From PALSA-1004 sp947474275 (GTDB taxonomy: Bacteria > Pseudomonadota > Gammaproteobacteria > Burkholderiales > SG8-41): a DNA stretch of 53,428 nucleotides. A program made the translations under genes and the position numbers. Below are positions 23,920-32,552 of this stretch, in pieces (the stretch's first letter is position 1; the number at the start of each line of letters is the position of its first letter). The DNA lies in the NCBI GenBank assembly GCA_947474275.1, contig CANJHY010000005.1, forward strand, positions 1-53,428, in the 5' to 3' direction. Under the pieces are notes generated by a model that made no database searches, was not told where the DNA came from, and saw nothing but the letters and a program-made list of their open reading frames with translations.

Positions 23920-24618
23920 ATGATCCGCTGGCTGCAATCCAATGAATCGTTTCCGCCGCTGACCGCAGCACTCGCCGAGCCCAACGGCCTGCTTGCCGCG
24001 GGCGGCGAGCTGTCGACAGCGCGCCTCATCGACGCTTACCGTCACGGCATCTTTCCGTGGTTCAGCCCGGGCCAGCCCATCCTGTGGTGGAGCCCCGACC
24101 CGCGCATGGTGCTGATGCCGCCGGAACTCAAAGTCACGCGCTCGCTGGCGAAAGCACTGCGCAACCGGCAATACGAAGTGCGTGCCGACACGGCTTTTCG
24201 CACCGTCATCGAAAGCTGCGCTGCACCCCGCGCGGAACAGGAAGGCACCTGGATCAGCCCCGAAATGAGCGCGGCTTACTGCGCATTGCATGAACTCGGA
24301 ACCGCTCACTCGATCGAAACCTGGATCGACGGCGAACTCGCCGGCGGACTCTACGGCGTGGCCATCGGCCGCATGTTTTACGGTGAGTCGATGTTCACGC
24401 GCGCGCCGGACGCCTCCAAAATCGCGCTCGTGCACCTGGTGCGCCAGCTCGCGCGCTGGCAGTTCGGCATGATCGACTGCCAGATGTACACGGAGCACCT
24501 CGCGTCACTGGGCGGGCGTGAAATCCCGCGCGCGGACTTCGTGCGAAAACTGCAGGAGTTGGTAAACTACCCGCATGTGCCCGGCCACTGGAAACTAGAC
24601 CTTGACCTTGCTCAATGA
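23920..24618 (+). CDS. aat: Leucyl/phenylalanyl-tRNA-protein transferase
   Basis: A 232-residue Aat that adds Leu or Phe from tRNA to proteins with N-terminal Arg or Lys, marking them for ClpS-ClpAP. Family signatures: GLLAAGGELS, AYRHGIFPWFSPGQPILWWSPDPR, GEMxxAYxxLH-like ISPEMSAAYCALHELG, and YGVAIGRMFYGESMF. The start at ATG 23920 gives the usual N-terminus close to the first motif. The next gene begins inside its last codons, so aat-bpt is a coupled N-end-rule pair. Confidence 0.95.
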   Translation: MIRWLQSNESFPPLTAALAEPNGLLAAGGELSTARLIDAYRHGIFPWFSPGQPILWWSPDPRMVLMPPELKVTRSLAKALRNRQYEVRADTAFRTVIESCAAPRAEQEGTWISPEMSAAYCALHELGTAHSIETWIDGELAGGLYGVAIGRMFYGESMFTRAPDASKIALVHLVRQLARWQFGMIDCQMYTEHLASLGGREIPRADFVRKLQELVNYPHVPGHWKLDLDLAQ

Positions 24619-25357
24619 TTTTCCGCTGTCGGTGCTGCAGTTCTACGCGACTGCGCCCTACCCGTGCAGCTATCTGCCGGACCGCATAGCGCGCTCGCAA
24701 GTGGCGACCCCCAGCCATCTGATCGACGCGCCGGTATACGGCGAACTGGTCAAAGCGGGCTTCCGCCGCAGCGGCGCGTTTACCTACCGACCGTATTGCG
24801 ACCATTGCCGCGCCTGTGTGCCGGTGCGCGTCGCCACCGAAGAATTCCGGCCCAACCGCACGCAGCGCCGCACCTGGGAAAAACACGCCTCTCTCAAGTC
24901 CGAAGTGCTCGACCTCAATTACAGCCACGAGCACTACGCGCTGTACCTGCGCTACCAGTCGATGCGGCATGCGGGCGGCGGCATGGACCAGGACAGCCGC
25001 GAGCAGTACCGCCATTTCCTGCTGCAGAGCAACGTCGAGTCGCGGCTGGTGGAATTCCGCGAGGATGGCGTATTGCGCATGGTGAGCATACTCGACGAAC
25101 TGGCGGACGGCCTGTCGTCCGTCTACACGTTCTTCGATCCGGAAATCGGTGCGGCAAGCTACGGCACTTACAATATCCTGTGGCAGATCGATCAATGCGT
25201 GAAAAGCGATCAGCCTTTCCTCTACCTCGGCTACTGGATAGCGCAAAGCCGCAAGATGGCCTACAAGATCAAGTTCCAGCCAATGCAGGGATTGATCGAA
25301 GGCCGCTGGCAACCACTGCCGGCCGCGCTGGACGGCGGCACCGAGGTGACGGTCTAG
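24602..25357 (+). CDS. bpt: Aspartate/glutamate leucyltransferase Bpt
   Basis: A 251-residue bacterial protein transferase that adds leucine to proteins with N-terminal Asp or Glu, feeding the same ClpS degradation path as Aat. The arginyltransferase-like fold shows CSYLPDRIARSQV, the cysteine-rich FTYRPYCDHCRACVPVRV, and YLGYWIAQSRKMAYKIKFQP near the end. It begins with TTG at 24602 (or TTG 24608), overlapping aat by 17 bases. Its end overlaps the convergent permease gene by 4 bases. Confidence 0.93.
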   Translation: MTLLNDFPLSVLQFYATAPYPCSYLPDRIARSQVATPSHLIDAPVYGELVKAGFRRSGAFTYRPYCDHCRACVPVRVATEEFRPNRTQRRTWEKHASLKSEVLDLNYSHEHYALYLRYQSMRHAGGGMDQDSREQYRHFLLQSNVESRLVEFREDGVLRMVSILDELADGLSSVYTFFDPEIGAASYGTYNILWQIDQCVKSDQPFLYLGYWIAQSRKMAYKIKFQPMQGLIEGRWQPLPAALDGGTEVTV

Positions 25358-26406
25358 CCTGCGGTTTTATCAGCCGCAGGCTGAGTCCACATGCGCACCA
25401 GCGAGTAGCCGACCGCCAGCAAGGTGGGGCCGAGGAAAATCCCGACGAAGCCGAACGCGAACACGCCGCCGAACACGCCCAGCATCACCAGCACGAACGG
25501 CAGGCTGCTGCCGCGGCTGATCAGCAAAGGCTTGATGACATTGTCAATGCCGCTGATCACGAAAAATCCCCAGATCACCATGAAGATCGCCCAGCCGGTC
25601 GAACTCTTGAACGCCAGCCAGATCACGGCGCCGCCCCAGATCAGCGGCGGCCCCACCGGCACCATCGACAGCAGGAAAGTCAGGAATCCCAGCAATGCCG
25701 CGCCGGGCACGCCCGCAATCAGAAACCCGATGAACGCCACGAGTCCCTGCGCGATCGCGGTGCCGACGATGCCATAGACCACGCCCTGGATGGTGCCGCC
25801 GACAGTCTTCAGCAGGCCCGGGGCAAGCACGCCGGCCACGCGGTGCGTCGCCGATTTCGCGGACGCCATCAGCGCGGCGCCGTCGCGGTAAAAGAAAAAC
25901 GCGATAAAAGCAGTGAGGCTCAGCTGCAGCACGCCTTCGCCAAGTATCAGCCCGGCATTCAGCAGTCCCTGCTGCATGGGTTGCGCCACCCTTTTCAGCG
26001 CCTCACCCAGTTTTTCCTCGCTCGTCGCGAGCCCTCGCCACCAGCCGTCCACGCCCTCACCAACCAACGGCAGACTGGCGACCCAATCCGGCGGATTGGG
26101 CAATCCGTCGGCAAAAAGTTCACGCACTTGTCCGAACAATGCCGTGACGTTATCCGCGAGCGTCAACGCCAGCAGCGCCAGCGGTAGCACCACGACCAGG
26201 ATCAGCAGCAGCGTCATCAGCAATGCCGCGAGCGTGCGGCGGCCACCCAGCCGCTGCTCCAGCCACTGGTAGACCGGCCAGGTCGAAAAACACACGATGG
26301 CGGCGCACAGCAGGGCCGTGACGAATGGCTGCAGCACCAGCAGACAGCCGACGACCAGAGTTACGATCGCCGCGACTTGCGCCATCTTTTCGACCCGGGT
26401 TTCCAT
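25354..26406 (-). CDS. AI-2E/PerM-family permease
   Basis: A 350-residue membrane protein with about eight hydrophobic segments: a pair near the start (AAIVTLVVGCLLVLQPFVTA), a long soluble stretch about 95-150, and a cluster from 160 on (LTAFIAFFFYRDGAAL, the AIAQGLVAFIGFLIAGVPGA stretch, the SMVPVGPPLIWGGA loop). The SxxPxxGP-like loop and C-terminal DNVIKPLLISR are family hallmarks. Members are proposed to export autoinducer-2 or act as Na+/H+ antiporters; the substrate is unknown. The start at ATG 26406 is preferred over the open frame to 26553, since the earlier part is not membrane-protein-like. Confidence 0.85.
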   Translation of the reverse strand: METRVEKMAQVAAIVTLVVGCLLVLQPFVTALLCAAIVCFSTWPVYQWLEQRLGGRRTLAALLMTLLLILVVVLPLALLALTLADNVTALFGQVRELFADGLPNPPDWVASLPLVGEGVDGWWRGLATSEEKLGEALKRVAQPMQQGLLNAGLILGEGVLQLSLTAFIAFFFYRDGAALMASAKSATHRVAGVLAPGLLKTVGGTIQGVVYGIVGTAIAQGLVAFIGFLIAGVPGAALLGFLTFLLSMVPVGPPLIWGGAVIWLAFKSSTGWAIFMVIWGFFVISGIDNVIKPLLISRGSSLPFVLVMLGVFGGVFAFGFVGIFLGPTLLAVGYSLVRMWTQPAADKTAG

Positions 26407-26546
26407 TGTTGCAGTTCCGCTTCCGTGTGTTGAGAGTGGTAAGTTTCTATCACGCCATAGGGGGCGGGTCAAACTGCGCGCAGCGCCCGTGATCCGTCCG
26501 CGGAAGGCTAAAATGCCGCAATGTTGATTGGCGTTCCCGGAGCAAT

Positions 26547-27170
26547 ATGACAAGCACTGCGGCAGACCTCGCCGCGCGCATCGATGCGCTGCTGCCGCAG
26601 ACGCAATGCAGGCTGTGCGGATATGCCGGCTGCCTGCCCTATGCCGAAGCGGTTGCCGCGGGGCGCGCCGGGATCAACCAATGTCCGCCCGGCGGCGATA
26701 CCACCGCGCGCGAACTCGCCGCGATACTCGATGCACCGTATCAGCCGGTCGATCCACGTTTCGGCGCAACCAAACCGCCGGTAGTCGCATTGATCGATGA
26801 GAAGTTGTGCATCGGCTGCACCCTCTGCATCGAGGCCTGTCCGGTGGATGCCATCGTCGGCGCGTCCAAACTGATGCACACGGTGATCGCGGATGCCTGC
26901 ACGGGCTGCGAACTGTGCCTGCCGCCCTGCCCGGTCGACTGCATCAGCATGGCGCCGACCGGCGCCCAGCCATCGCGCGAAGAACTGCGCGACACAGCCG
27001 CGGCGGCGCGCCTGCGCTTCGAACGACGCAACGCGCGCCGCGCGCGCGAACTTGCCGAGCGGCGCGCCGCCGGACGCGTCAACACTCCCACCGTAATCGA
27101 GCGGATAGTGCAACGCGCGATGGACCGCGCGCGGCTGCGGCTGGCGACCAAAGGACCGCAAAGTAAATAA
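26547..27170 (+). CDS. rsxB: Orphan RsxB/RnfB-type iron-sulfur protein
   Basis: A 207-residue protein like the B subunit of the Rnf/Rsx electron-transport complex. It has a 4Fe-4S Fes-type domain (C21, C24, C29, C46 in CRLCGYAGC and NQCPPGG) and two ferredoxin 4Fe-4S sites (C88-C98 and C118-C128), followed by an arginine-rich helical tail of about 60 residues. The N-terminal membrane helix of true RsxB is missing and no other rnf gene is in the window, so it is a soluble stand-alone form, as in many betaproteobacteria. It probably shuttles electrons. nth is close by, separated by a reverse-strand gene. Confidence 0.88.
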   Translation: MTSTAADLAARIDALLPQTQCRLCGYAGCLPYAEAVAAGRAGINQCPPGGDTTARELAAILDAPYQPVDPRFGATKPPVVALIDEKLCIGCTLCIEACPVDAIVGASKLMHTVIADACTGCELCLPPCPVDCISMAPTGAQPSREELRDTAAAARLRFERRNARRARELAERRAAGRVNTPTVIERIVQRAMDRARLRLATKGPQSK

Positions 27171-27197
27171 ATTACGGACGCCCGGACATGTTGCAGA

Positions 27198-28073
27198 TCA
27201 GGCGTGAAAGACTTCCTGCTTGATCGCGCCCTTGCTGGTGTTCTTCACCGCGTACATGAGCTTGTCGGCCTGGCGGATCATGTCTTCGATCGAAGCCGGC
27301 ATGCGCAGGAAGGTGGCGATGCCGATGCTGAAAGTCACCGGCCAGTTGTGCTCCTGCATTTCGTGCAGCAAGCGCTGCTGCAGCATTTCAATGACCATGC
27401 GGCAGGCCTCGGCGTTCGTTTCCGGCAGCATCACGGCAAATTCGTCGCCGCCCAGCCGCCCAGGCAGGTCTGACGAGCGCAGCTTGCGCTGCATGGTCTT
27501 GGAAATCACGCGCAGCAATTCATCGCCGACATGATGGCCGAATTTGTCGTTGACCATCTTGAAATTATCGCAGTCGATATAAGCGATCGACAGCGTGCGC
27601 TTGTAGCGCCGGCACACTTCGATCTCCGCGCTGACCACCGGATAGAAGCCGCCCTTGTTGACGAGCCCGGTCAGCGCGTCTTTGCGCGACTGAAAGTGCG
27701 CGTCCTCGAACGCCTTGCGCAGTTCGGTCAGCGCGACAACCATGACCACGAAGCCGAACAGCACCGTGCCCCAGTCCCAATACAGCAACGACGGGTTGTT
27801 GATGTAGGCGCCGCCAACCGCGTCGACGTACGTCCACGAGGTGCAGGCCACGATGGACAGCAGGACACCGAACAGGCGCCCTATCACCCAGGTCAGGACC
27901 AGCAGCGGAACGAGATAAATCACCGTCAGGCGCAGCTTGAAGGCGGTCGCGAAATCGACCGCCGCGACCAGCAACATCAATACCAATCCGAACGCGATCC
28001 ACTGTCCGCGATGCTGGTTCACAAAAAACGAACCGACTCCGGATTTCCCACGTGCCGTGTTGGCCATGTTCAT
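27198..28073 (-). CDS. Membrane-bound diguanylate cyclase
   Basis: A 291-residue protein: four N-terminal membrane segments (starting GQWIAFGLVLMLLVAAVDFA, then IYLVPLLVLTWVIG, LLSIVACTSW and WGTVLFGFVVMVVAL), then a GGDEF domain. The domain holds KDALTGLVNKGGFYP, IDCDNFKMVNDKFGHHVGDE and the active-site LGGDEFAVML. The product-inhibition site RxxD is intact (RSSD five residues before GGDEF). It makes cyclic di-GMP from GTP, probably in answer to a membrane signal; no known sensor domain is seen. Start at ATG 28073 (or 28067) is favoured by AGAGAAAG upstream. Confidence 0.88.
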   Translation of the reverse strand: MNMANTARGKSGVGSFFVNQHRGQWIAFGLVLMLLVAAVDFATAFKLRLTVIYLVPLLVLTWVIGRLFGVLLSIVACTSWTYVDAVGGAYINNPSLLYWDWGTVLFGFVVMVVALTELRKAFEDAHFQSRKDALTGLVNKGGFYPVVSAEIEVCRRYKRTLSIAYIDCDNFKMVNDKFGHHVGDELLRVISKTMQRKLRSSDLPGRLGGDEFAVMLPETNAEACRMVIEMLQQRLLHEMQEHNWPVTFSIGIATFLRMPASIEDMIRQADKLMYAVKNTSKGAIKQEVFHA

Positions 28074-28382
28074 GCTTTCTCTGGCAAACCGCGTCTCGAG
28101 CAGTTGCTTCTGGCATTCAGTGAGCAAGTAACATGCCACGCGGTTGCCGCGTGACTTAGTTCTCGCTTGATCGCCTGACAGCGCCTGCAAATCGGCCAGC
28201 GCAACATCGTCTGTGACATTATTGGCACCCGCAACCGGCAGCAGAATGTGGAAATTCAGACGTCATAACGCGGTCTTTCATCACTTTCTGTGCCGCGCTG
28301 CATGCGGCAATGCGCGCTGCCGGCGGTTGTCAATTGAGCGGCAGCCGATTACCCTGAGCGCCTTCGCCAACCGTTCCCCCGC
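28074..28382. other. Intergenic gap between divergent diguanylate cyclase and nth
   Basis: About 309 bases without a gene. The only structure seen is a small perfect hairpin, ACGCGG (28138-28143) and CCGCGT (28147-28152) with a TTG loop, and a half-site TGTGA around 28216. No convincing promoter was found for either neighbour. Confidence 0.5.
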
Positions 28383-29021
28383 ATGAATCCGTCAAAACGC
28401 ACTGAAATTTTCAGCCGGCTGCGCGCCGCCAATCCGGAACCGCGCGGCGAACTCGAATACCGCAACCCGTTTGAGCTGCTGGTGGCAGTCATACTGTCGG
28501 CCCAGGCCACTGACAAGAGCGTCAACCTGGCCACGCGCGAACTCTACGCGGCGGCCAATACACCCGCGGCCATCCTGCAACTTGGTACCGCAGGGCTGGA
28601 AAAATACATCAAGCGCATTGGGCTCTACCGCACCAAGGCGAAAAATATCCTGGCGACCTGCCAGTTGCTGCTCGAACGCCACGCCGGCGCAGTACCGGCC
28701 AGCGGCGAAGAGCTCGTGCAGTTGCCGGGCGTGGGCCGCAAAACCGCCAGCGTCGTCCTCAATATCGCGTTCGGGCAACCGACCATCGCGGTCGATACGC
28801 ACATTTTTCGCATTTCCAACCGCACCGGTATTGCACCCGGCAAAGACGTGCTCGCGGTGGAAAAAAGGCTGGAAAAGCTGGTGCCGGATGAATTCAAGCT
28901 GCATGCCCATCACTGGCTGATCCTGCACGGGCGTTATGTATGCAAAGCGCGCAAGCCCGACTGCCCGACCTGTTTAATTAATGACTTGTGCGAATTCAAA
29001 CGCAAAACAAAGAGCAAATAA
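28383..29021 (+). CDS. nth: Endonuclease III
   Basis: A 212-residue DNA glycosylase/AP lyase that removes oxidised pyrimidines. The helix-hairpin-helix LPGVGRKTASVVLN contains the catalytic lysine K120, and the catalytic aspartate is D138 in VDTHIF. The 4Fe-4S cluster cysteines are C187, C194, C197 and C203 (Cx6Cx2Cx5C). Everything needed is present and the length matches E. coli Nth. It is followed by the DUF1841 gene after a short gap with heptamer repeats. Confidence 0.96.
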   Translation: MNPSKRTEIFSRLRAANPEPRGELEYRNPFELLVAVILSAQATDKSVNLATRELYAAANTPAAILQLGTAGLEKYIKRIGLYRTKAKNILATCQLLLERHAGAVPASGEELVQLPGVGRKTASVVLNIAFGQPTIAVDTHIFRISNRTGIAPGKDVLAVEKRLEKLVPDEFKLHAHHWLILHGRYVCKARKPDCPTCLINDLCEFKRKTKSK

Positions 29022-29053
29022 TCAGACCGTAGCCCGGCAGCAAACGCCGTGCG

Positions 29054-29101
29054 CCTTCCTTCATCCCTACGTGCCCTCGGGCCATTCATCCTTCATCCTT
29101 A
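29054..29101. repeat. Short run of CATCCTT heptamers before the DUF1841 start
   Basis: CATCCTT occurs twice in tandem just before the start codon (29087-29100), and a degenerate copy, CCTTCCTTCATCCC, lies at 29054-29067. It matches the pyrimidine arm of the element at 50130-50225, but no purine-rich partner arm was seen here. Confidence 0.5.
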
Positions 29102-29104
29102 GCC

Positions 29105-29536
29105 ATGTTCTCCCCCTCCCGCGACCAGGCGCGCCAATTCCTGTTTGATACCTGGCAGAAATATCGCAGCAGCACGGCGCTGAGCGAAATGGAGCGCATC
29201 GCGCTCGATGTCATGTCGCAGCACCCCGAATATCACGCGTTGCTCGACGACCCGGTGCGCAATCTGGAGCGCGACTTCACGCCGGAAGACGGCGCGATCA
29301 ACCCATTCCTTCACCTGTCGCTGCATCTGGCGATTGAAGAGCAGCTCTCGATCGACCAGCCGCGCGGCATACGCACGCAATTCGCGCGCATAGCGCTGGC
29401 GTCGGGGTCGGAGCATGAGGCCAAACATGCATTGCTCGACTGCCTGGCCGAAACCCTGTGGCTCGCGCAGCGCGCAGGCTCCGCGCCGGACCAGGCTTTC
29501 TACCTGGCCTGTCTCGCCCCCAAATCCGCGAAATAA
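29105..29536 (+). CDS. DUF1841-family protein
   Basis: A 143-residue soluble protein matching the DUF1841 family as I recall it: opening MFSPSRDQARQFLFDTWQKY, then HPEYHALLDDP, and a conserved INPFLHLSLHLAIEEQLSID core with histidines near residue 68-73. Function unknown. It has no Shine-Dalgarno sequence; the run of CATCCTT repeats occupies that position. A strong terminator follows the stop. Confidence 0.85.
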   Translation: MFSPSRDQARQFLFDTWQKYRSSTALSEMERIALDVMSQHPEYHALLDDPVRNLERDFTPEDGAINPFLHLSLHLAIEEQLSIDQPRGIRTQFARIALASGSEHEAKHALLDCLAETLWLAQRAGSAPDQAFYLACLAPKSAK

Positions 29537-29548
29537 CCGTATTCAATG

Positions 29549-29584
29549 AAAAAGGCCGCGCGGCGTTGCCGGGCGGCCTTTTTT
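29549..29584. terminator. Rho-independent terminator, bidirectional
   Basis: AAAAAGGCCGC (29549-29559) pairs with GCGGCCTTTTT (29573-29583) around a 13-base GC-rich loop and is followed by T residues. It lies between the DUF1841 gene and the convergent cytochrome genes and can serve both. Confidence 0.9.
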
Positions 29585-29599
29585 GCGGAGTGAAGCGGG

Positions 29600-29914
29600 C
29601 TAGTACTTGCCCGAAAGCGCCTGCTGGCTCGAGAAATACGCGGCCAGATCGGCCATGTCTTCTTTTTTCAGGCTGGCGACCATGCCGGACATGACGGGAT
29701 TCTTGCGCGCGCCCGATTTGTAGTCGCTGAGAGCGCGCAACAGATAATCGTAGTACTGGCCGGCCAGCTTGGGATTGTCGGCGATCGGGGTCGCGCCGGT
29801 CTCTCCATGGCACGCCGCGCACACTTTGGATTTATCCTTGCCGGCTGCGGGATCGGCAGCCTGCGCGGTTGCGCCGAACGCAAGGAGGGCGGCGATAAAC
29901 AGAATTTTTTTCAT
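29600..29914 (-). CDS. Small periplasmic cytochrome c (class I)
   Basis: A 104-residue monohaem cytochrome c. The signal peptide is MKKILFIAALLAFGATAQA. The haem site is VCAACH, and the distal axial methionine is probably in KKEDMADLAAYF or NPVMSGMV. The size resembles one half of a cytochrome c4 or a c5-type cytochrome. It follows a second cytochrome gene by 12 bases. It probably carries electrons to a terminal oxidase or to a periplasmic dehydrogenase. An ATG three codons upstream (29923) is the alternative start. Confidence 0.9.
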   Translation of the reverse strand: MKKILFIAALLAFGATAQAADPAAGKDKSKVCAACHGETGATPIADNPKLAGQYYDYLLRALSDYKSGARKNPVMSGMVASLKKEDMADLAAYFSSQQALSGKY

Positions 29915-29926
29915 GGTCGTCATCTC

Positions 29927-30271
29927 TTATTTTCCGGCCGTCTTGGTATTTTCGGTCGCGTAGTAAGCGCCCAGGTCGGCCATGTCCTTATCGCTCAGCC
30001 CGGCCGCAATCGCGCGCATGGTCGGATGGTTGCGCTCGCCGGATTTATAGGCCTGCAGCGCCTTCGCAATATAACCGGGATGCTGACCGCCGAGCTTGGG
30101 CACGCGATACACCGATGGAAATGCCGTCTTGTAGTCAGGTATACCGTGGCATCCCTGGCACATGACTGTTTTCTGCTTGCCCGCGGCGGCATCGCCGTCG
30201 GCGGCCACCGCCGTCGACGCAACGCACGCCAGCACCACTGCGCCCGACAATATCGCGTTAAACATCTTCAT
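29927..30271 (-). CDS. Small periplasmic cytochrome c (class I)
   Basis: A 114-residue monohaem cytochrome c with the signal peptide ending in ACVASTAVAAD, the haem site MCQGCHGIPDY, and likely methionine ligand in DKDMADLGAYY or PTMRAIAAGL. It is clearly related to the following gene (shared PKLxGQ, ALxxYKSGxRxxPxM and DMADLxAYY patterns), so the two arose by duplication of a single-haem unit, as in two-domain cytochrome c4. Confidence 0.92.
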   Translation of the reverse strand: MKMFNAILSGAVVLACVASTAVAADGDAAAGKQKTVMCQGCHGIPDYKTAFPSVYRVPKLGGQHPGYIAKALQAYKSGERNHPTMRAIAAGLSDKDMADLGAYYATENTKTAGK

Positions 30272-30347
30272 TATCCGGTTTCTCCAAGTCGCTAAAAACT
30301 GACAAGATTATACCGGAAAATCGCCGGCCTGCACCGCCGCGCGCGCG

Positions 30348-30785
30348 TCAATGCGCCGCAGTGAGGACGCCGGATGCGGCCAACAGCAGCACGCCGATTT
30401 CGAGGACCGCGATGGCGAAATAAACCCAGTCGCGGCGCGCCGCATACAGCGGCAGCAACGCAATAAAGCACAACAGCGAAACACCCGACAGTATCGCGAT
30501 GCCGACGAGCGGCCACGCGTCGCCGCTGCCGAGAGTGGCGAGCCATCCCCAGCCCTGCGGCGCGCCGGTCGCGCGCAAATAATCCGGCGCCGCGAGCGTC
30601 CACAATTCCGGCATTTTCGCCAACGGCACGTGCGCCGGCACCAGCCCGAATACATAGGCGAGAAAGCCCCCTGCCAGCGCGCCCAGTCCAAGCTTCATGC
30701 CGGCATCCAGCACACGCGCGTACCGCAATTGCTCAGGCGACGCATGGACGCGTTGCGCGGGTTCGCCGCTTTTCTCTAGTTCCAT
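30348..30785 (-). CDS. DUF1634-like membrane protein paired with a TSUP exporter
   Basis: A 145-residue protein with three hydrophobic segments: KLGLGALAGGFLAYVFGL, AWPLVGIAILSGVSLLCFI and YFAIAVLEIGVLLLAASGV. The loop AARRDWVYFAIAV resembles the RDxxYxxIA end of DUF1634 proteins, which are usually encoded beside TauE/SafE-type exporters. Its start overlaps the exporter gene by 10 bases, so it is translationally coupled and probably a partner. The family call is from memory; the function is unknown. Confidence 0.7.
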   Translation of the reverse strand: MELEKSGEPAQRVHASPEQLRYARVLDAGMKLGLGALAGGFLAYVFGLVPAHVPLAKMPELWTLAAPDYLRATGAPQGWGWLATLGSGDAWPLVGIAILSGVSLLCFIALLPLYAARRDWVYFAIAVLEIGVLLLAASGVLTAAH

Positions 30786-31729
30786 AGTCCCAATCCTTTC
30801 GCCAGCGCGCGCACACCCGCGGCCAGCAACAGCGCAATGACCAGTTTGCGTATGGTAGATGCCTTGATGATCTTCAGCAGCCGCGCGCCGATAAACGCGC
30901 CCAGCATCATGCCGACTACCGACGGTGCGGCGATGATGGCGAGCACTGCTCCTTTATTGATATATACCCAGGCGGCGGAAGAATCGACGATCGACAAAAT
31001 AAACCCGCTGCTGCCCGCCGACAACCTGAGCGGCACGCCCATCACGAGATTCAAGGCGGGAACATTGGCCCAGCCGGCGCCGAGCCCGAACAAGCCGGCC
31101 AGCATGCCGATGCCGACGAACAACACGAGACCTAACGGCGTGCGGTGCACCTGCCAGGCGATTTCCCGTCTGTGCACTGCATCGTAAAAAATGCCGTTGA
31201 TACGCAACGCGGCCGCCAGCGCATCCGTTTGCCCGACCTGCGGAAACTCGGATTTTTTCGCCAGCCACATCAGCGCCACGATGCAAAGTATGGTCACGCC
31301 CAGCGCAGTCTGCACCAGCGAGGGCGGCAAAGCGAGCCCCACCAGCGCACCGACAATGGAGCTCGCCGATGCCAGCAGGGCCAGCGGCAACGCCAAGCGC
31401 AAATCGGCAAGCCCGGCGCGCAGCAGGCCGGGGCCCGCGGCAACCGCGCTCGCCAGCGCCACCAGCAAACCGGCGCCGCGCACAAAATCGAGGTGGAACG
31501 GAAAAAAGCCGCTGACTATCGGCACGAACAACACGCCGCCGCCAACACCCGCTGGCACCGCGATCATGCCGAGCACGAAGCACATCACGAACAGCGCGAG
31601 CGGCCACAGCCACCATACCATTTCAGCCGCGGGAGCGTCTGCCGCCCATGCAATGACCGGCCAGCAGGCAGTCATAAACAGGGAGATCATGCCGACAATG
31701 CGGCAGGTGATGAGATTATTGATCTTCAT
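30776..31729 (-). CDS. TSUP-family anion exporter (TauE/SafE type)
   Basis: A 317-residue membrane protein with about eight hydrophobic segments in two similar halves. Half one holds GMIAVPAGVGGGVLFVPIV and half two GMLAGLFGLGAGWANVPALN, which are the two inverted-repeat signature motifs of the family. An N-terminal hydrophobic segment (IVGMISLFMTACWPVIAWA) looks like a signal or extra helix. TSUP proteins export sulfite, sulfoacetate or other small anions, or import sulfur anions. The substrate is unknown; the presence of SauS/SauT-like genes about 10 kb away makes a sulfur anion attractive. It is followed by its coupled DUF1634-like partner. Confidence 0.85.
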   Translation of the reverse strand: MKINNLITCRIVGMISLFMTACWPVIAWAADAPAAEMVWWLWPLALFVMCFVLGMIAVPAGVGGGVLFVPIVSGFFPFHLDFVRGAGLLVALASAVAAGPGLLRAGLADLRLALPLALLASASSIVGALVGLALPPSLVQTALGVTILCIVALMWLAKKSEFPQVGQTDALAAALRINGIFYDAVHRREIAWQVHRTPLGLVLFVGIGMLAGLFGLGAGWANVPALNLVMGVPLRLSAGSSGFILSIVDSSAAWVYINKGAVLAIIAAPSVVGMMLGAFIGARLLKIIKASTIRKLVIALLLAAGVRALAKGLGLWN

Positions 31730-31856
31730 TTTTCATAAACTCGCCGCAATTGCATCTGATTCGGCGCGGCAGAGCCGTATTGTAACGGGTGCGGCAGATT
31801 GCGCATGCCGCCACTCGGTTGCATGCCCATCCCATTTCCCTTAACCTTGCCGCAGC

Positions 31857-32411
31857 ATGGCTAACCGCCTCACCAAAATCTATACCCGCACCGGAGATGC
31901 CGGCACCACCGGGCTTGCCGACGGTTCGCGCGTGGCGAAAGACGCGCCGCGCATCGAAGCGATGGGCGCGGTGGATGAATTGAACAGCGTTATCGGTCTC
32001 ATGTTGTGCGAGGACCTGCCGGACGCGGTGCGCACCTGCCTAGATGGCGCGCAGCACGATTTGTTCGATCTGGGCGGCGAACTAAGCGTGCCCGGCCACG
32101 CCATCATGAGCGCGGCACACAGCAAGCGGCTGGAAGAAGCGCTCGACGCCTTCAACGCCGGCTTGCCCGCGTTGAAGGATTTCATCCTGCCCGGCGGCAC
32201 GCGCGCCGCGAGTCTTTCCCACGTCGCGCGCACCGTGTGCCGGCGCGCTGAACGCTCAGTGGTCGCGCTGGCCAAAACCGACGCTGTCGCCCCGCCGCTC
32301 CTGCAATATCTGAACCGCCTGTCCGATCTGCTGTTTGTGCTCGCGCGCGCGCTCAACCGCCACGGCGGCCGCGACGACGTCTACTGGCAGCAGGGCAAAA
32401 ATCGCGCTTGA
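31857..32411 (+). CDS. ATP:cob(I)alamin adenosyltransferase, PduO type
   Basis: A 184-residue PduO-type transferase that makes adenosylcobalamin. The nucleotide-binding start TKIYTRTGDAGTTGLADGSRV is complete, followed by VDELNSVIGL, FILPGGTRAASLSHVARTVCRRAER and LNRLSDLLFVLARALN. It is convergent with a BtuF-like gene 141 bases away. Between them is only a 7-bp hairpin (32519-32541, arms GGCCCGG and CCGGGCC) without a T-run. Confidence 0.93.
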   Translation: MANRLTKIYTRTGDAGTTGLADGSRVAKDAPRIEAMGAVDELNSVIGLMLCEDLPDAVRTCLDGAQHDLFDLGGELSVPGHAIMSAAHSKRLEEALDAFNAGLPALKDFILPGGTRAASLSHVARTVCRRAERSVVALAKTDAVAPPLLQYLNRLSDLLFVLARALNRHGGRDDVYWQQGKNRA

Positions 32412-32552
32412 CGATGGCTGGCCCCGGCCCCTCCCAGTAACCTGAAGTCCTCGCCGCGCTGCTGGCGCGCTGCGGGCTCGGCGACCAGCGCGGATTACGA
32501 CCTGCTGGCCTGCCCACCGGCCCGGTCATACTTTCCGGGCCCTGGGTTAAAG

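Noticed and set aside
32412..32552. Cobalamin riboswitch near the cobalamin genes
   Set aside because: No B12-box-like sequence was seen and the gap lies downstream of both genes, not upstream. Only a plain 7-bp hairpin is present.
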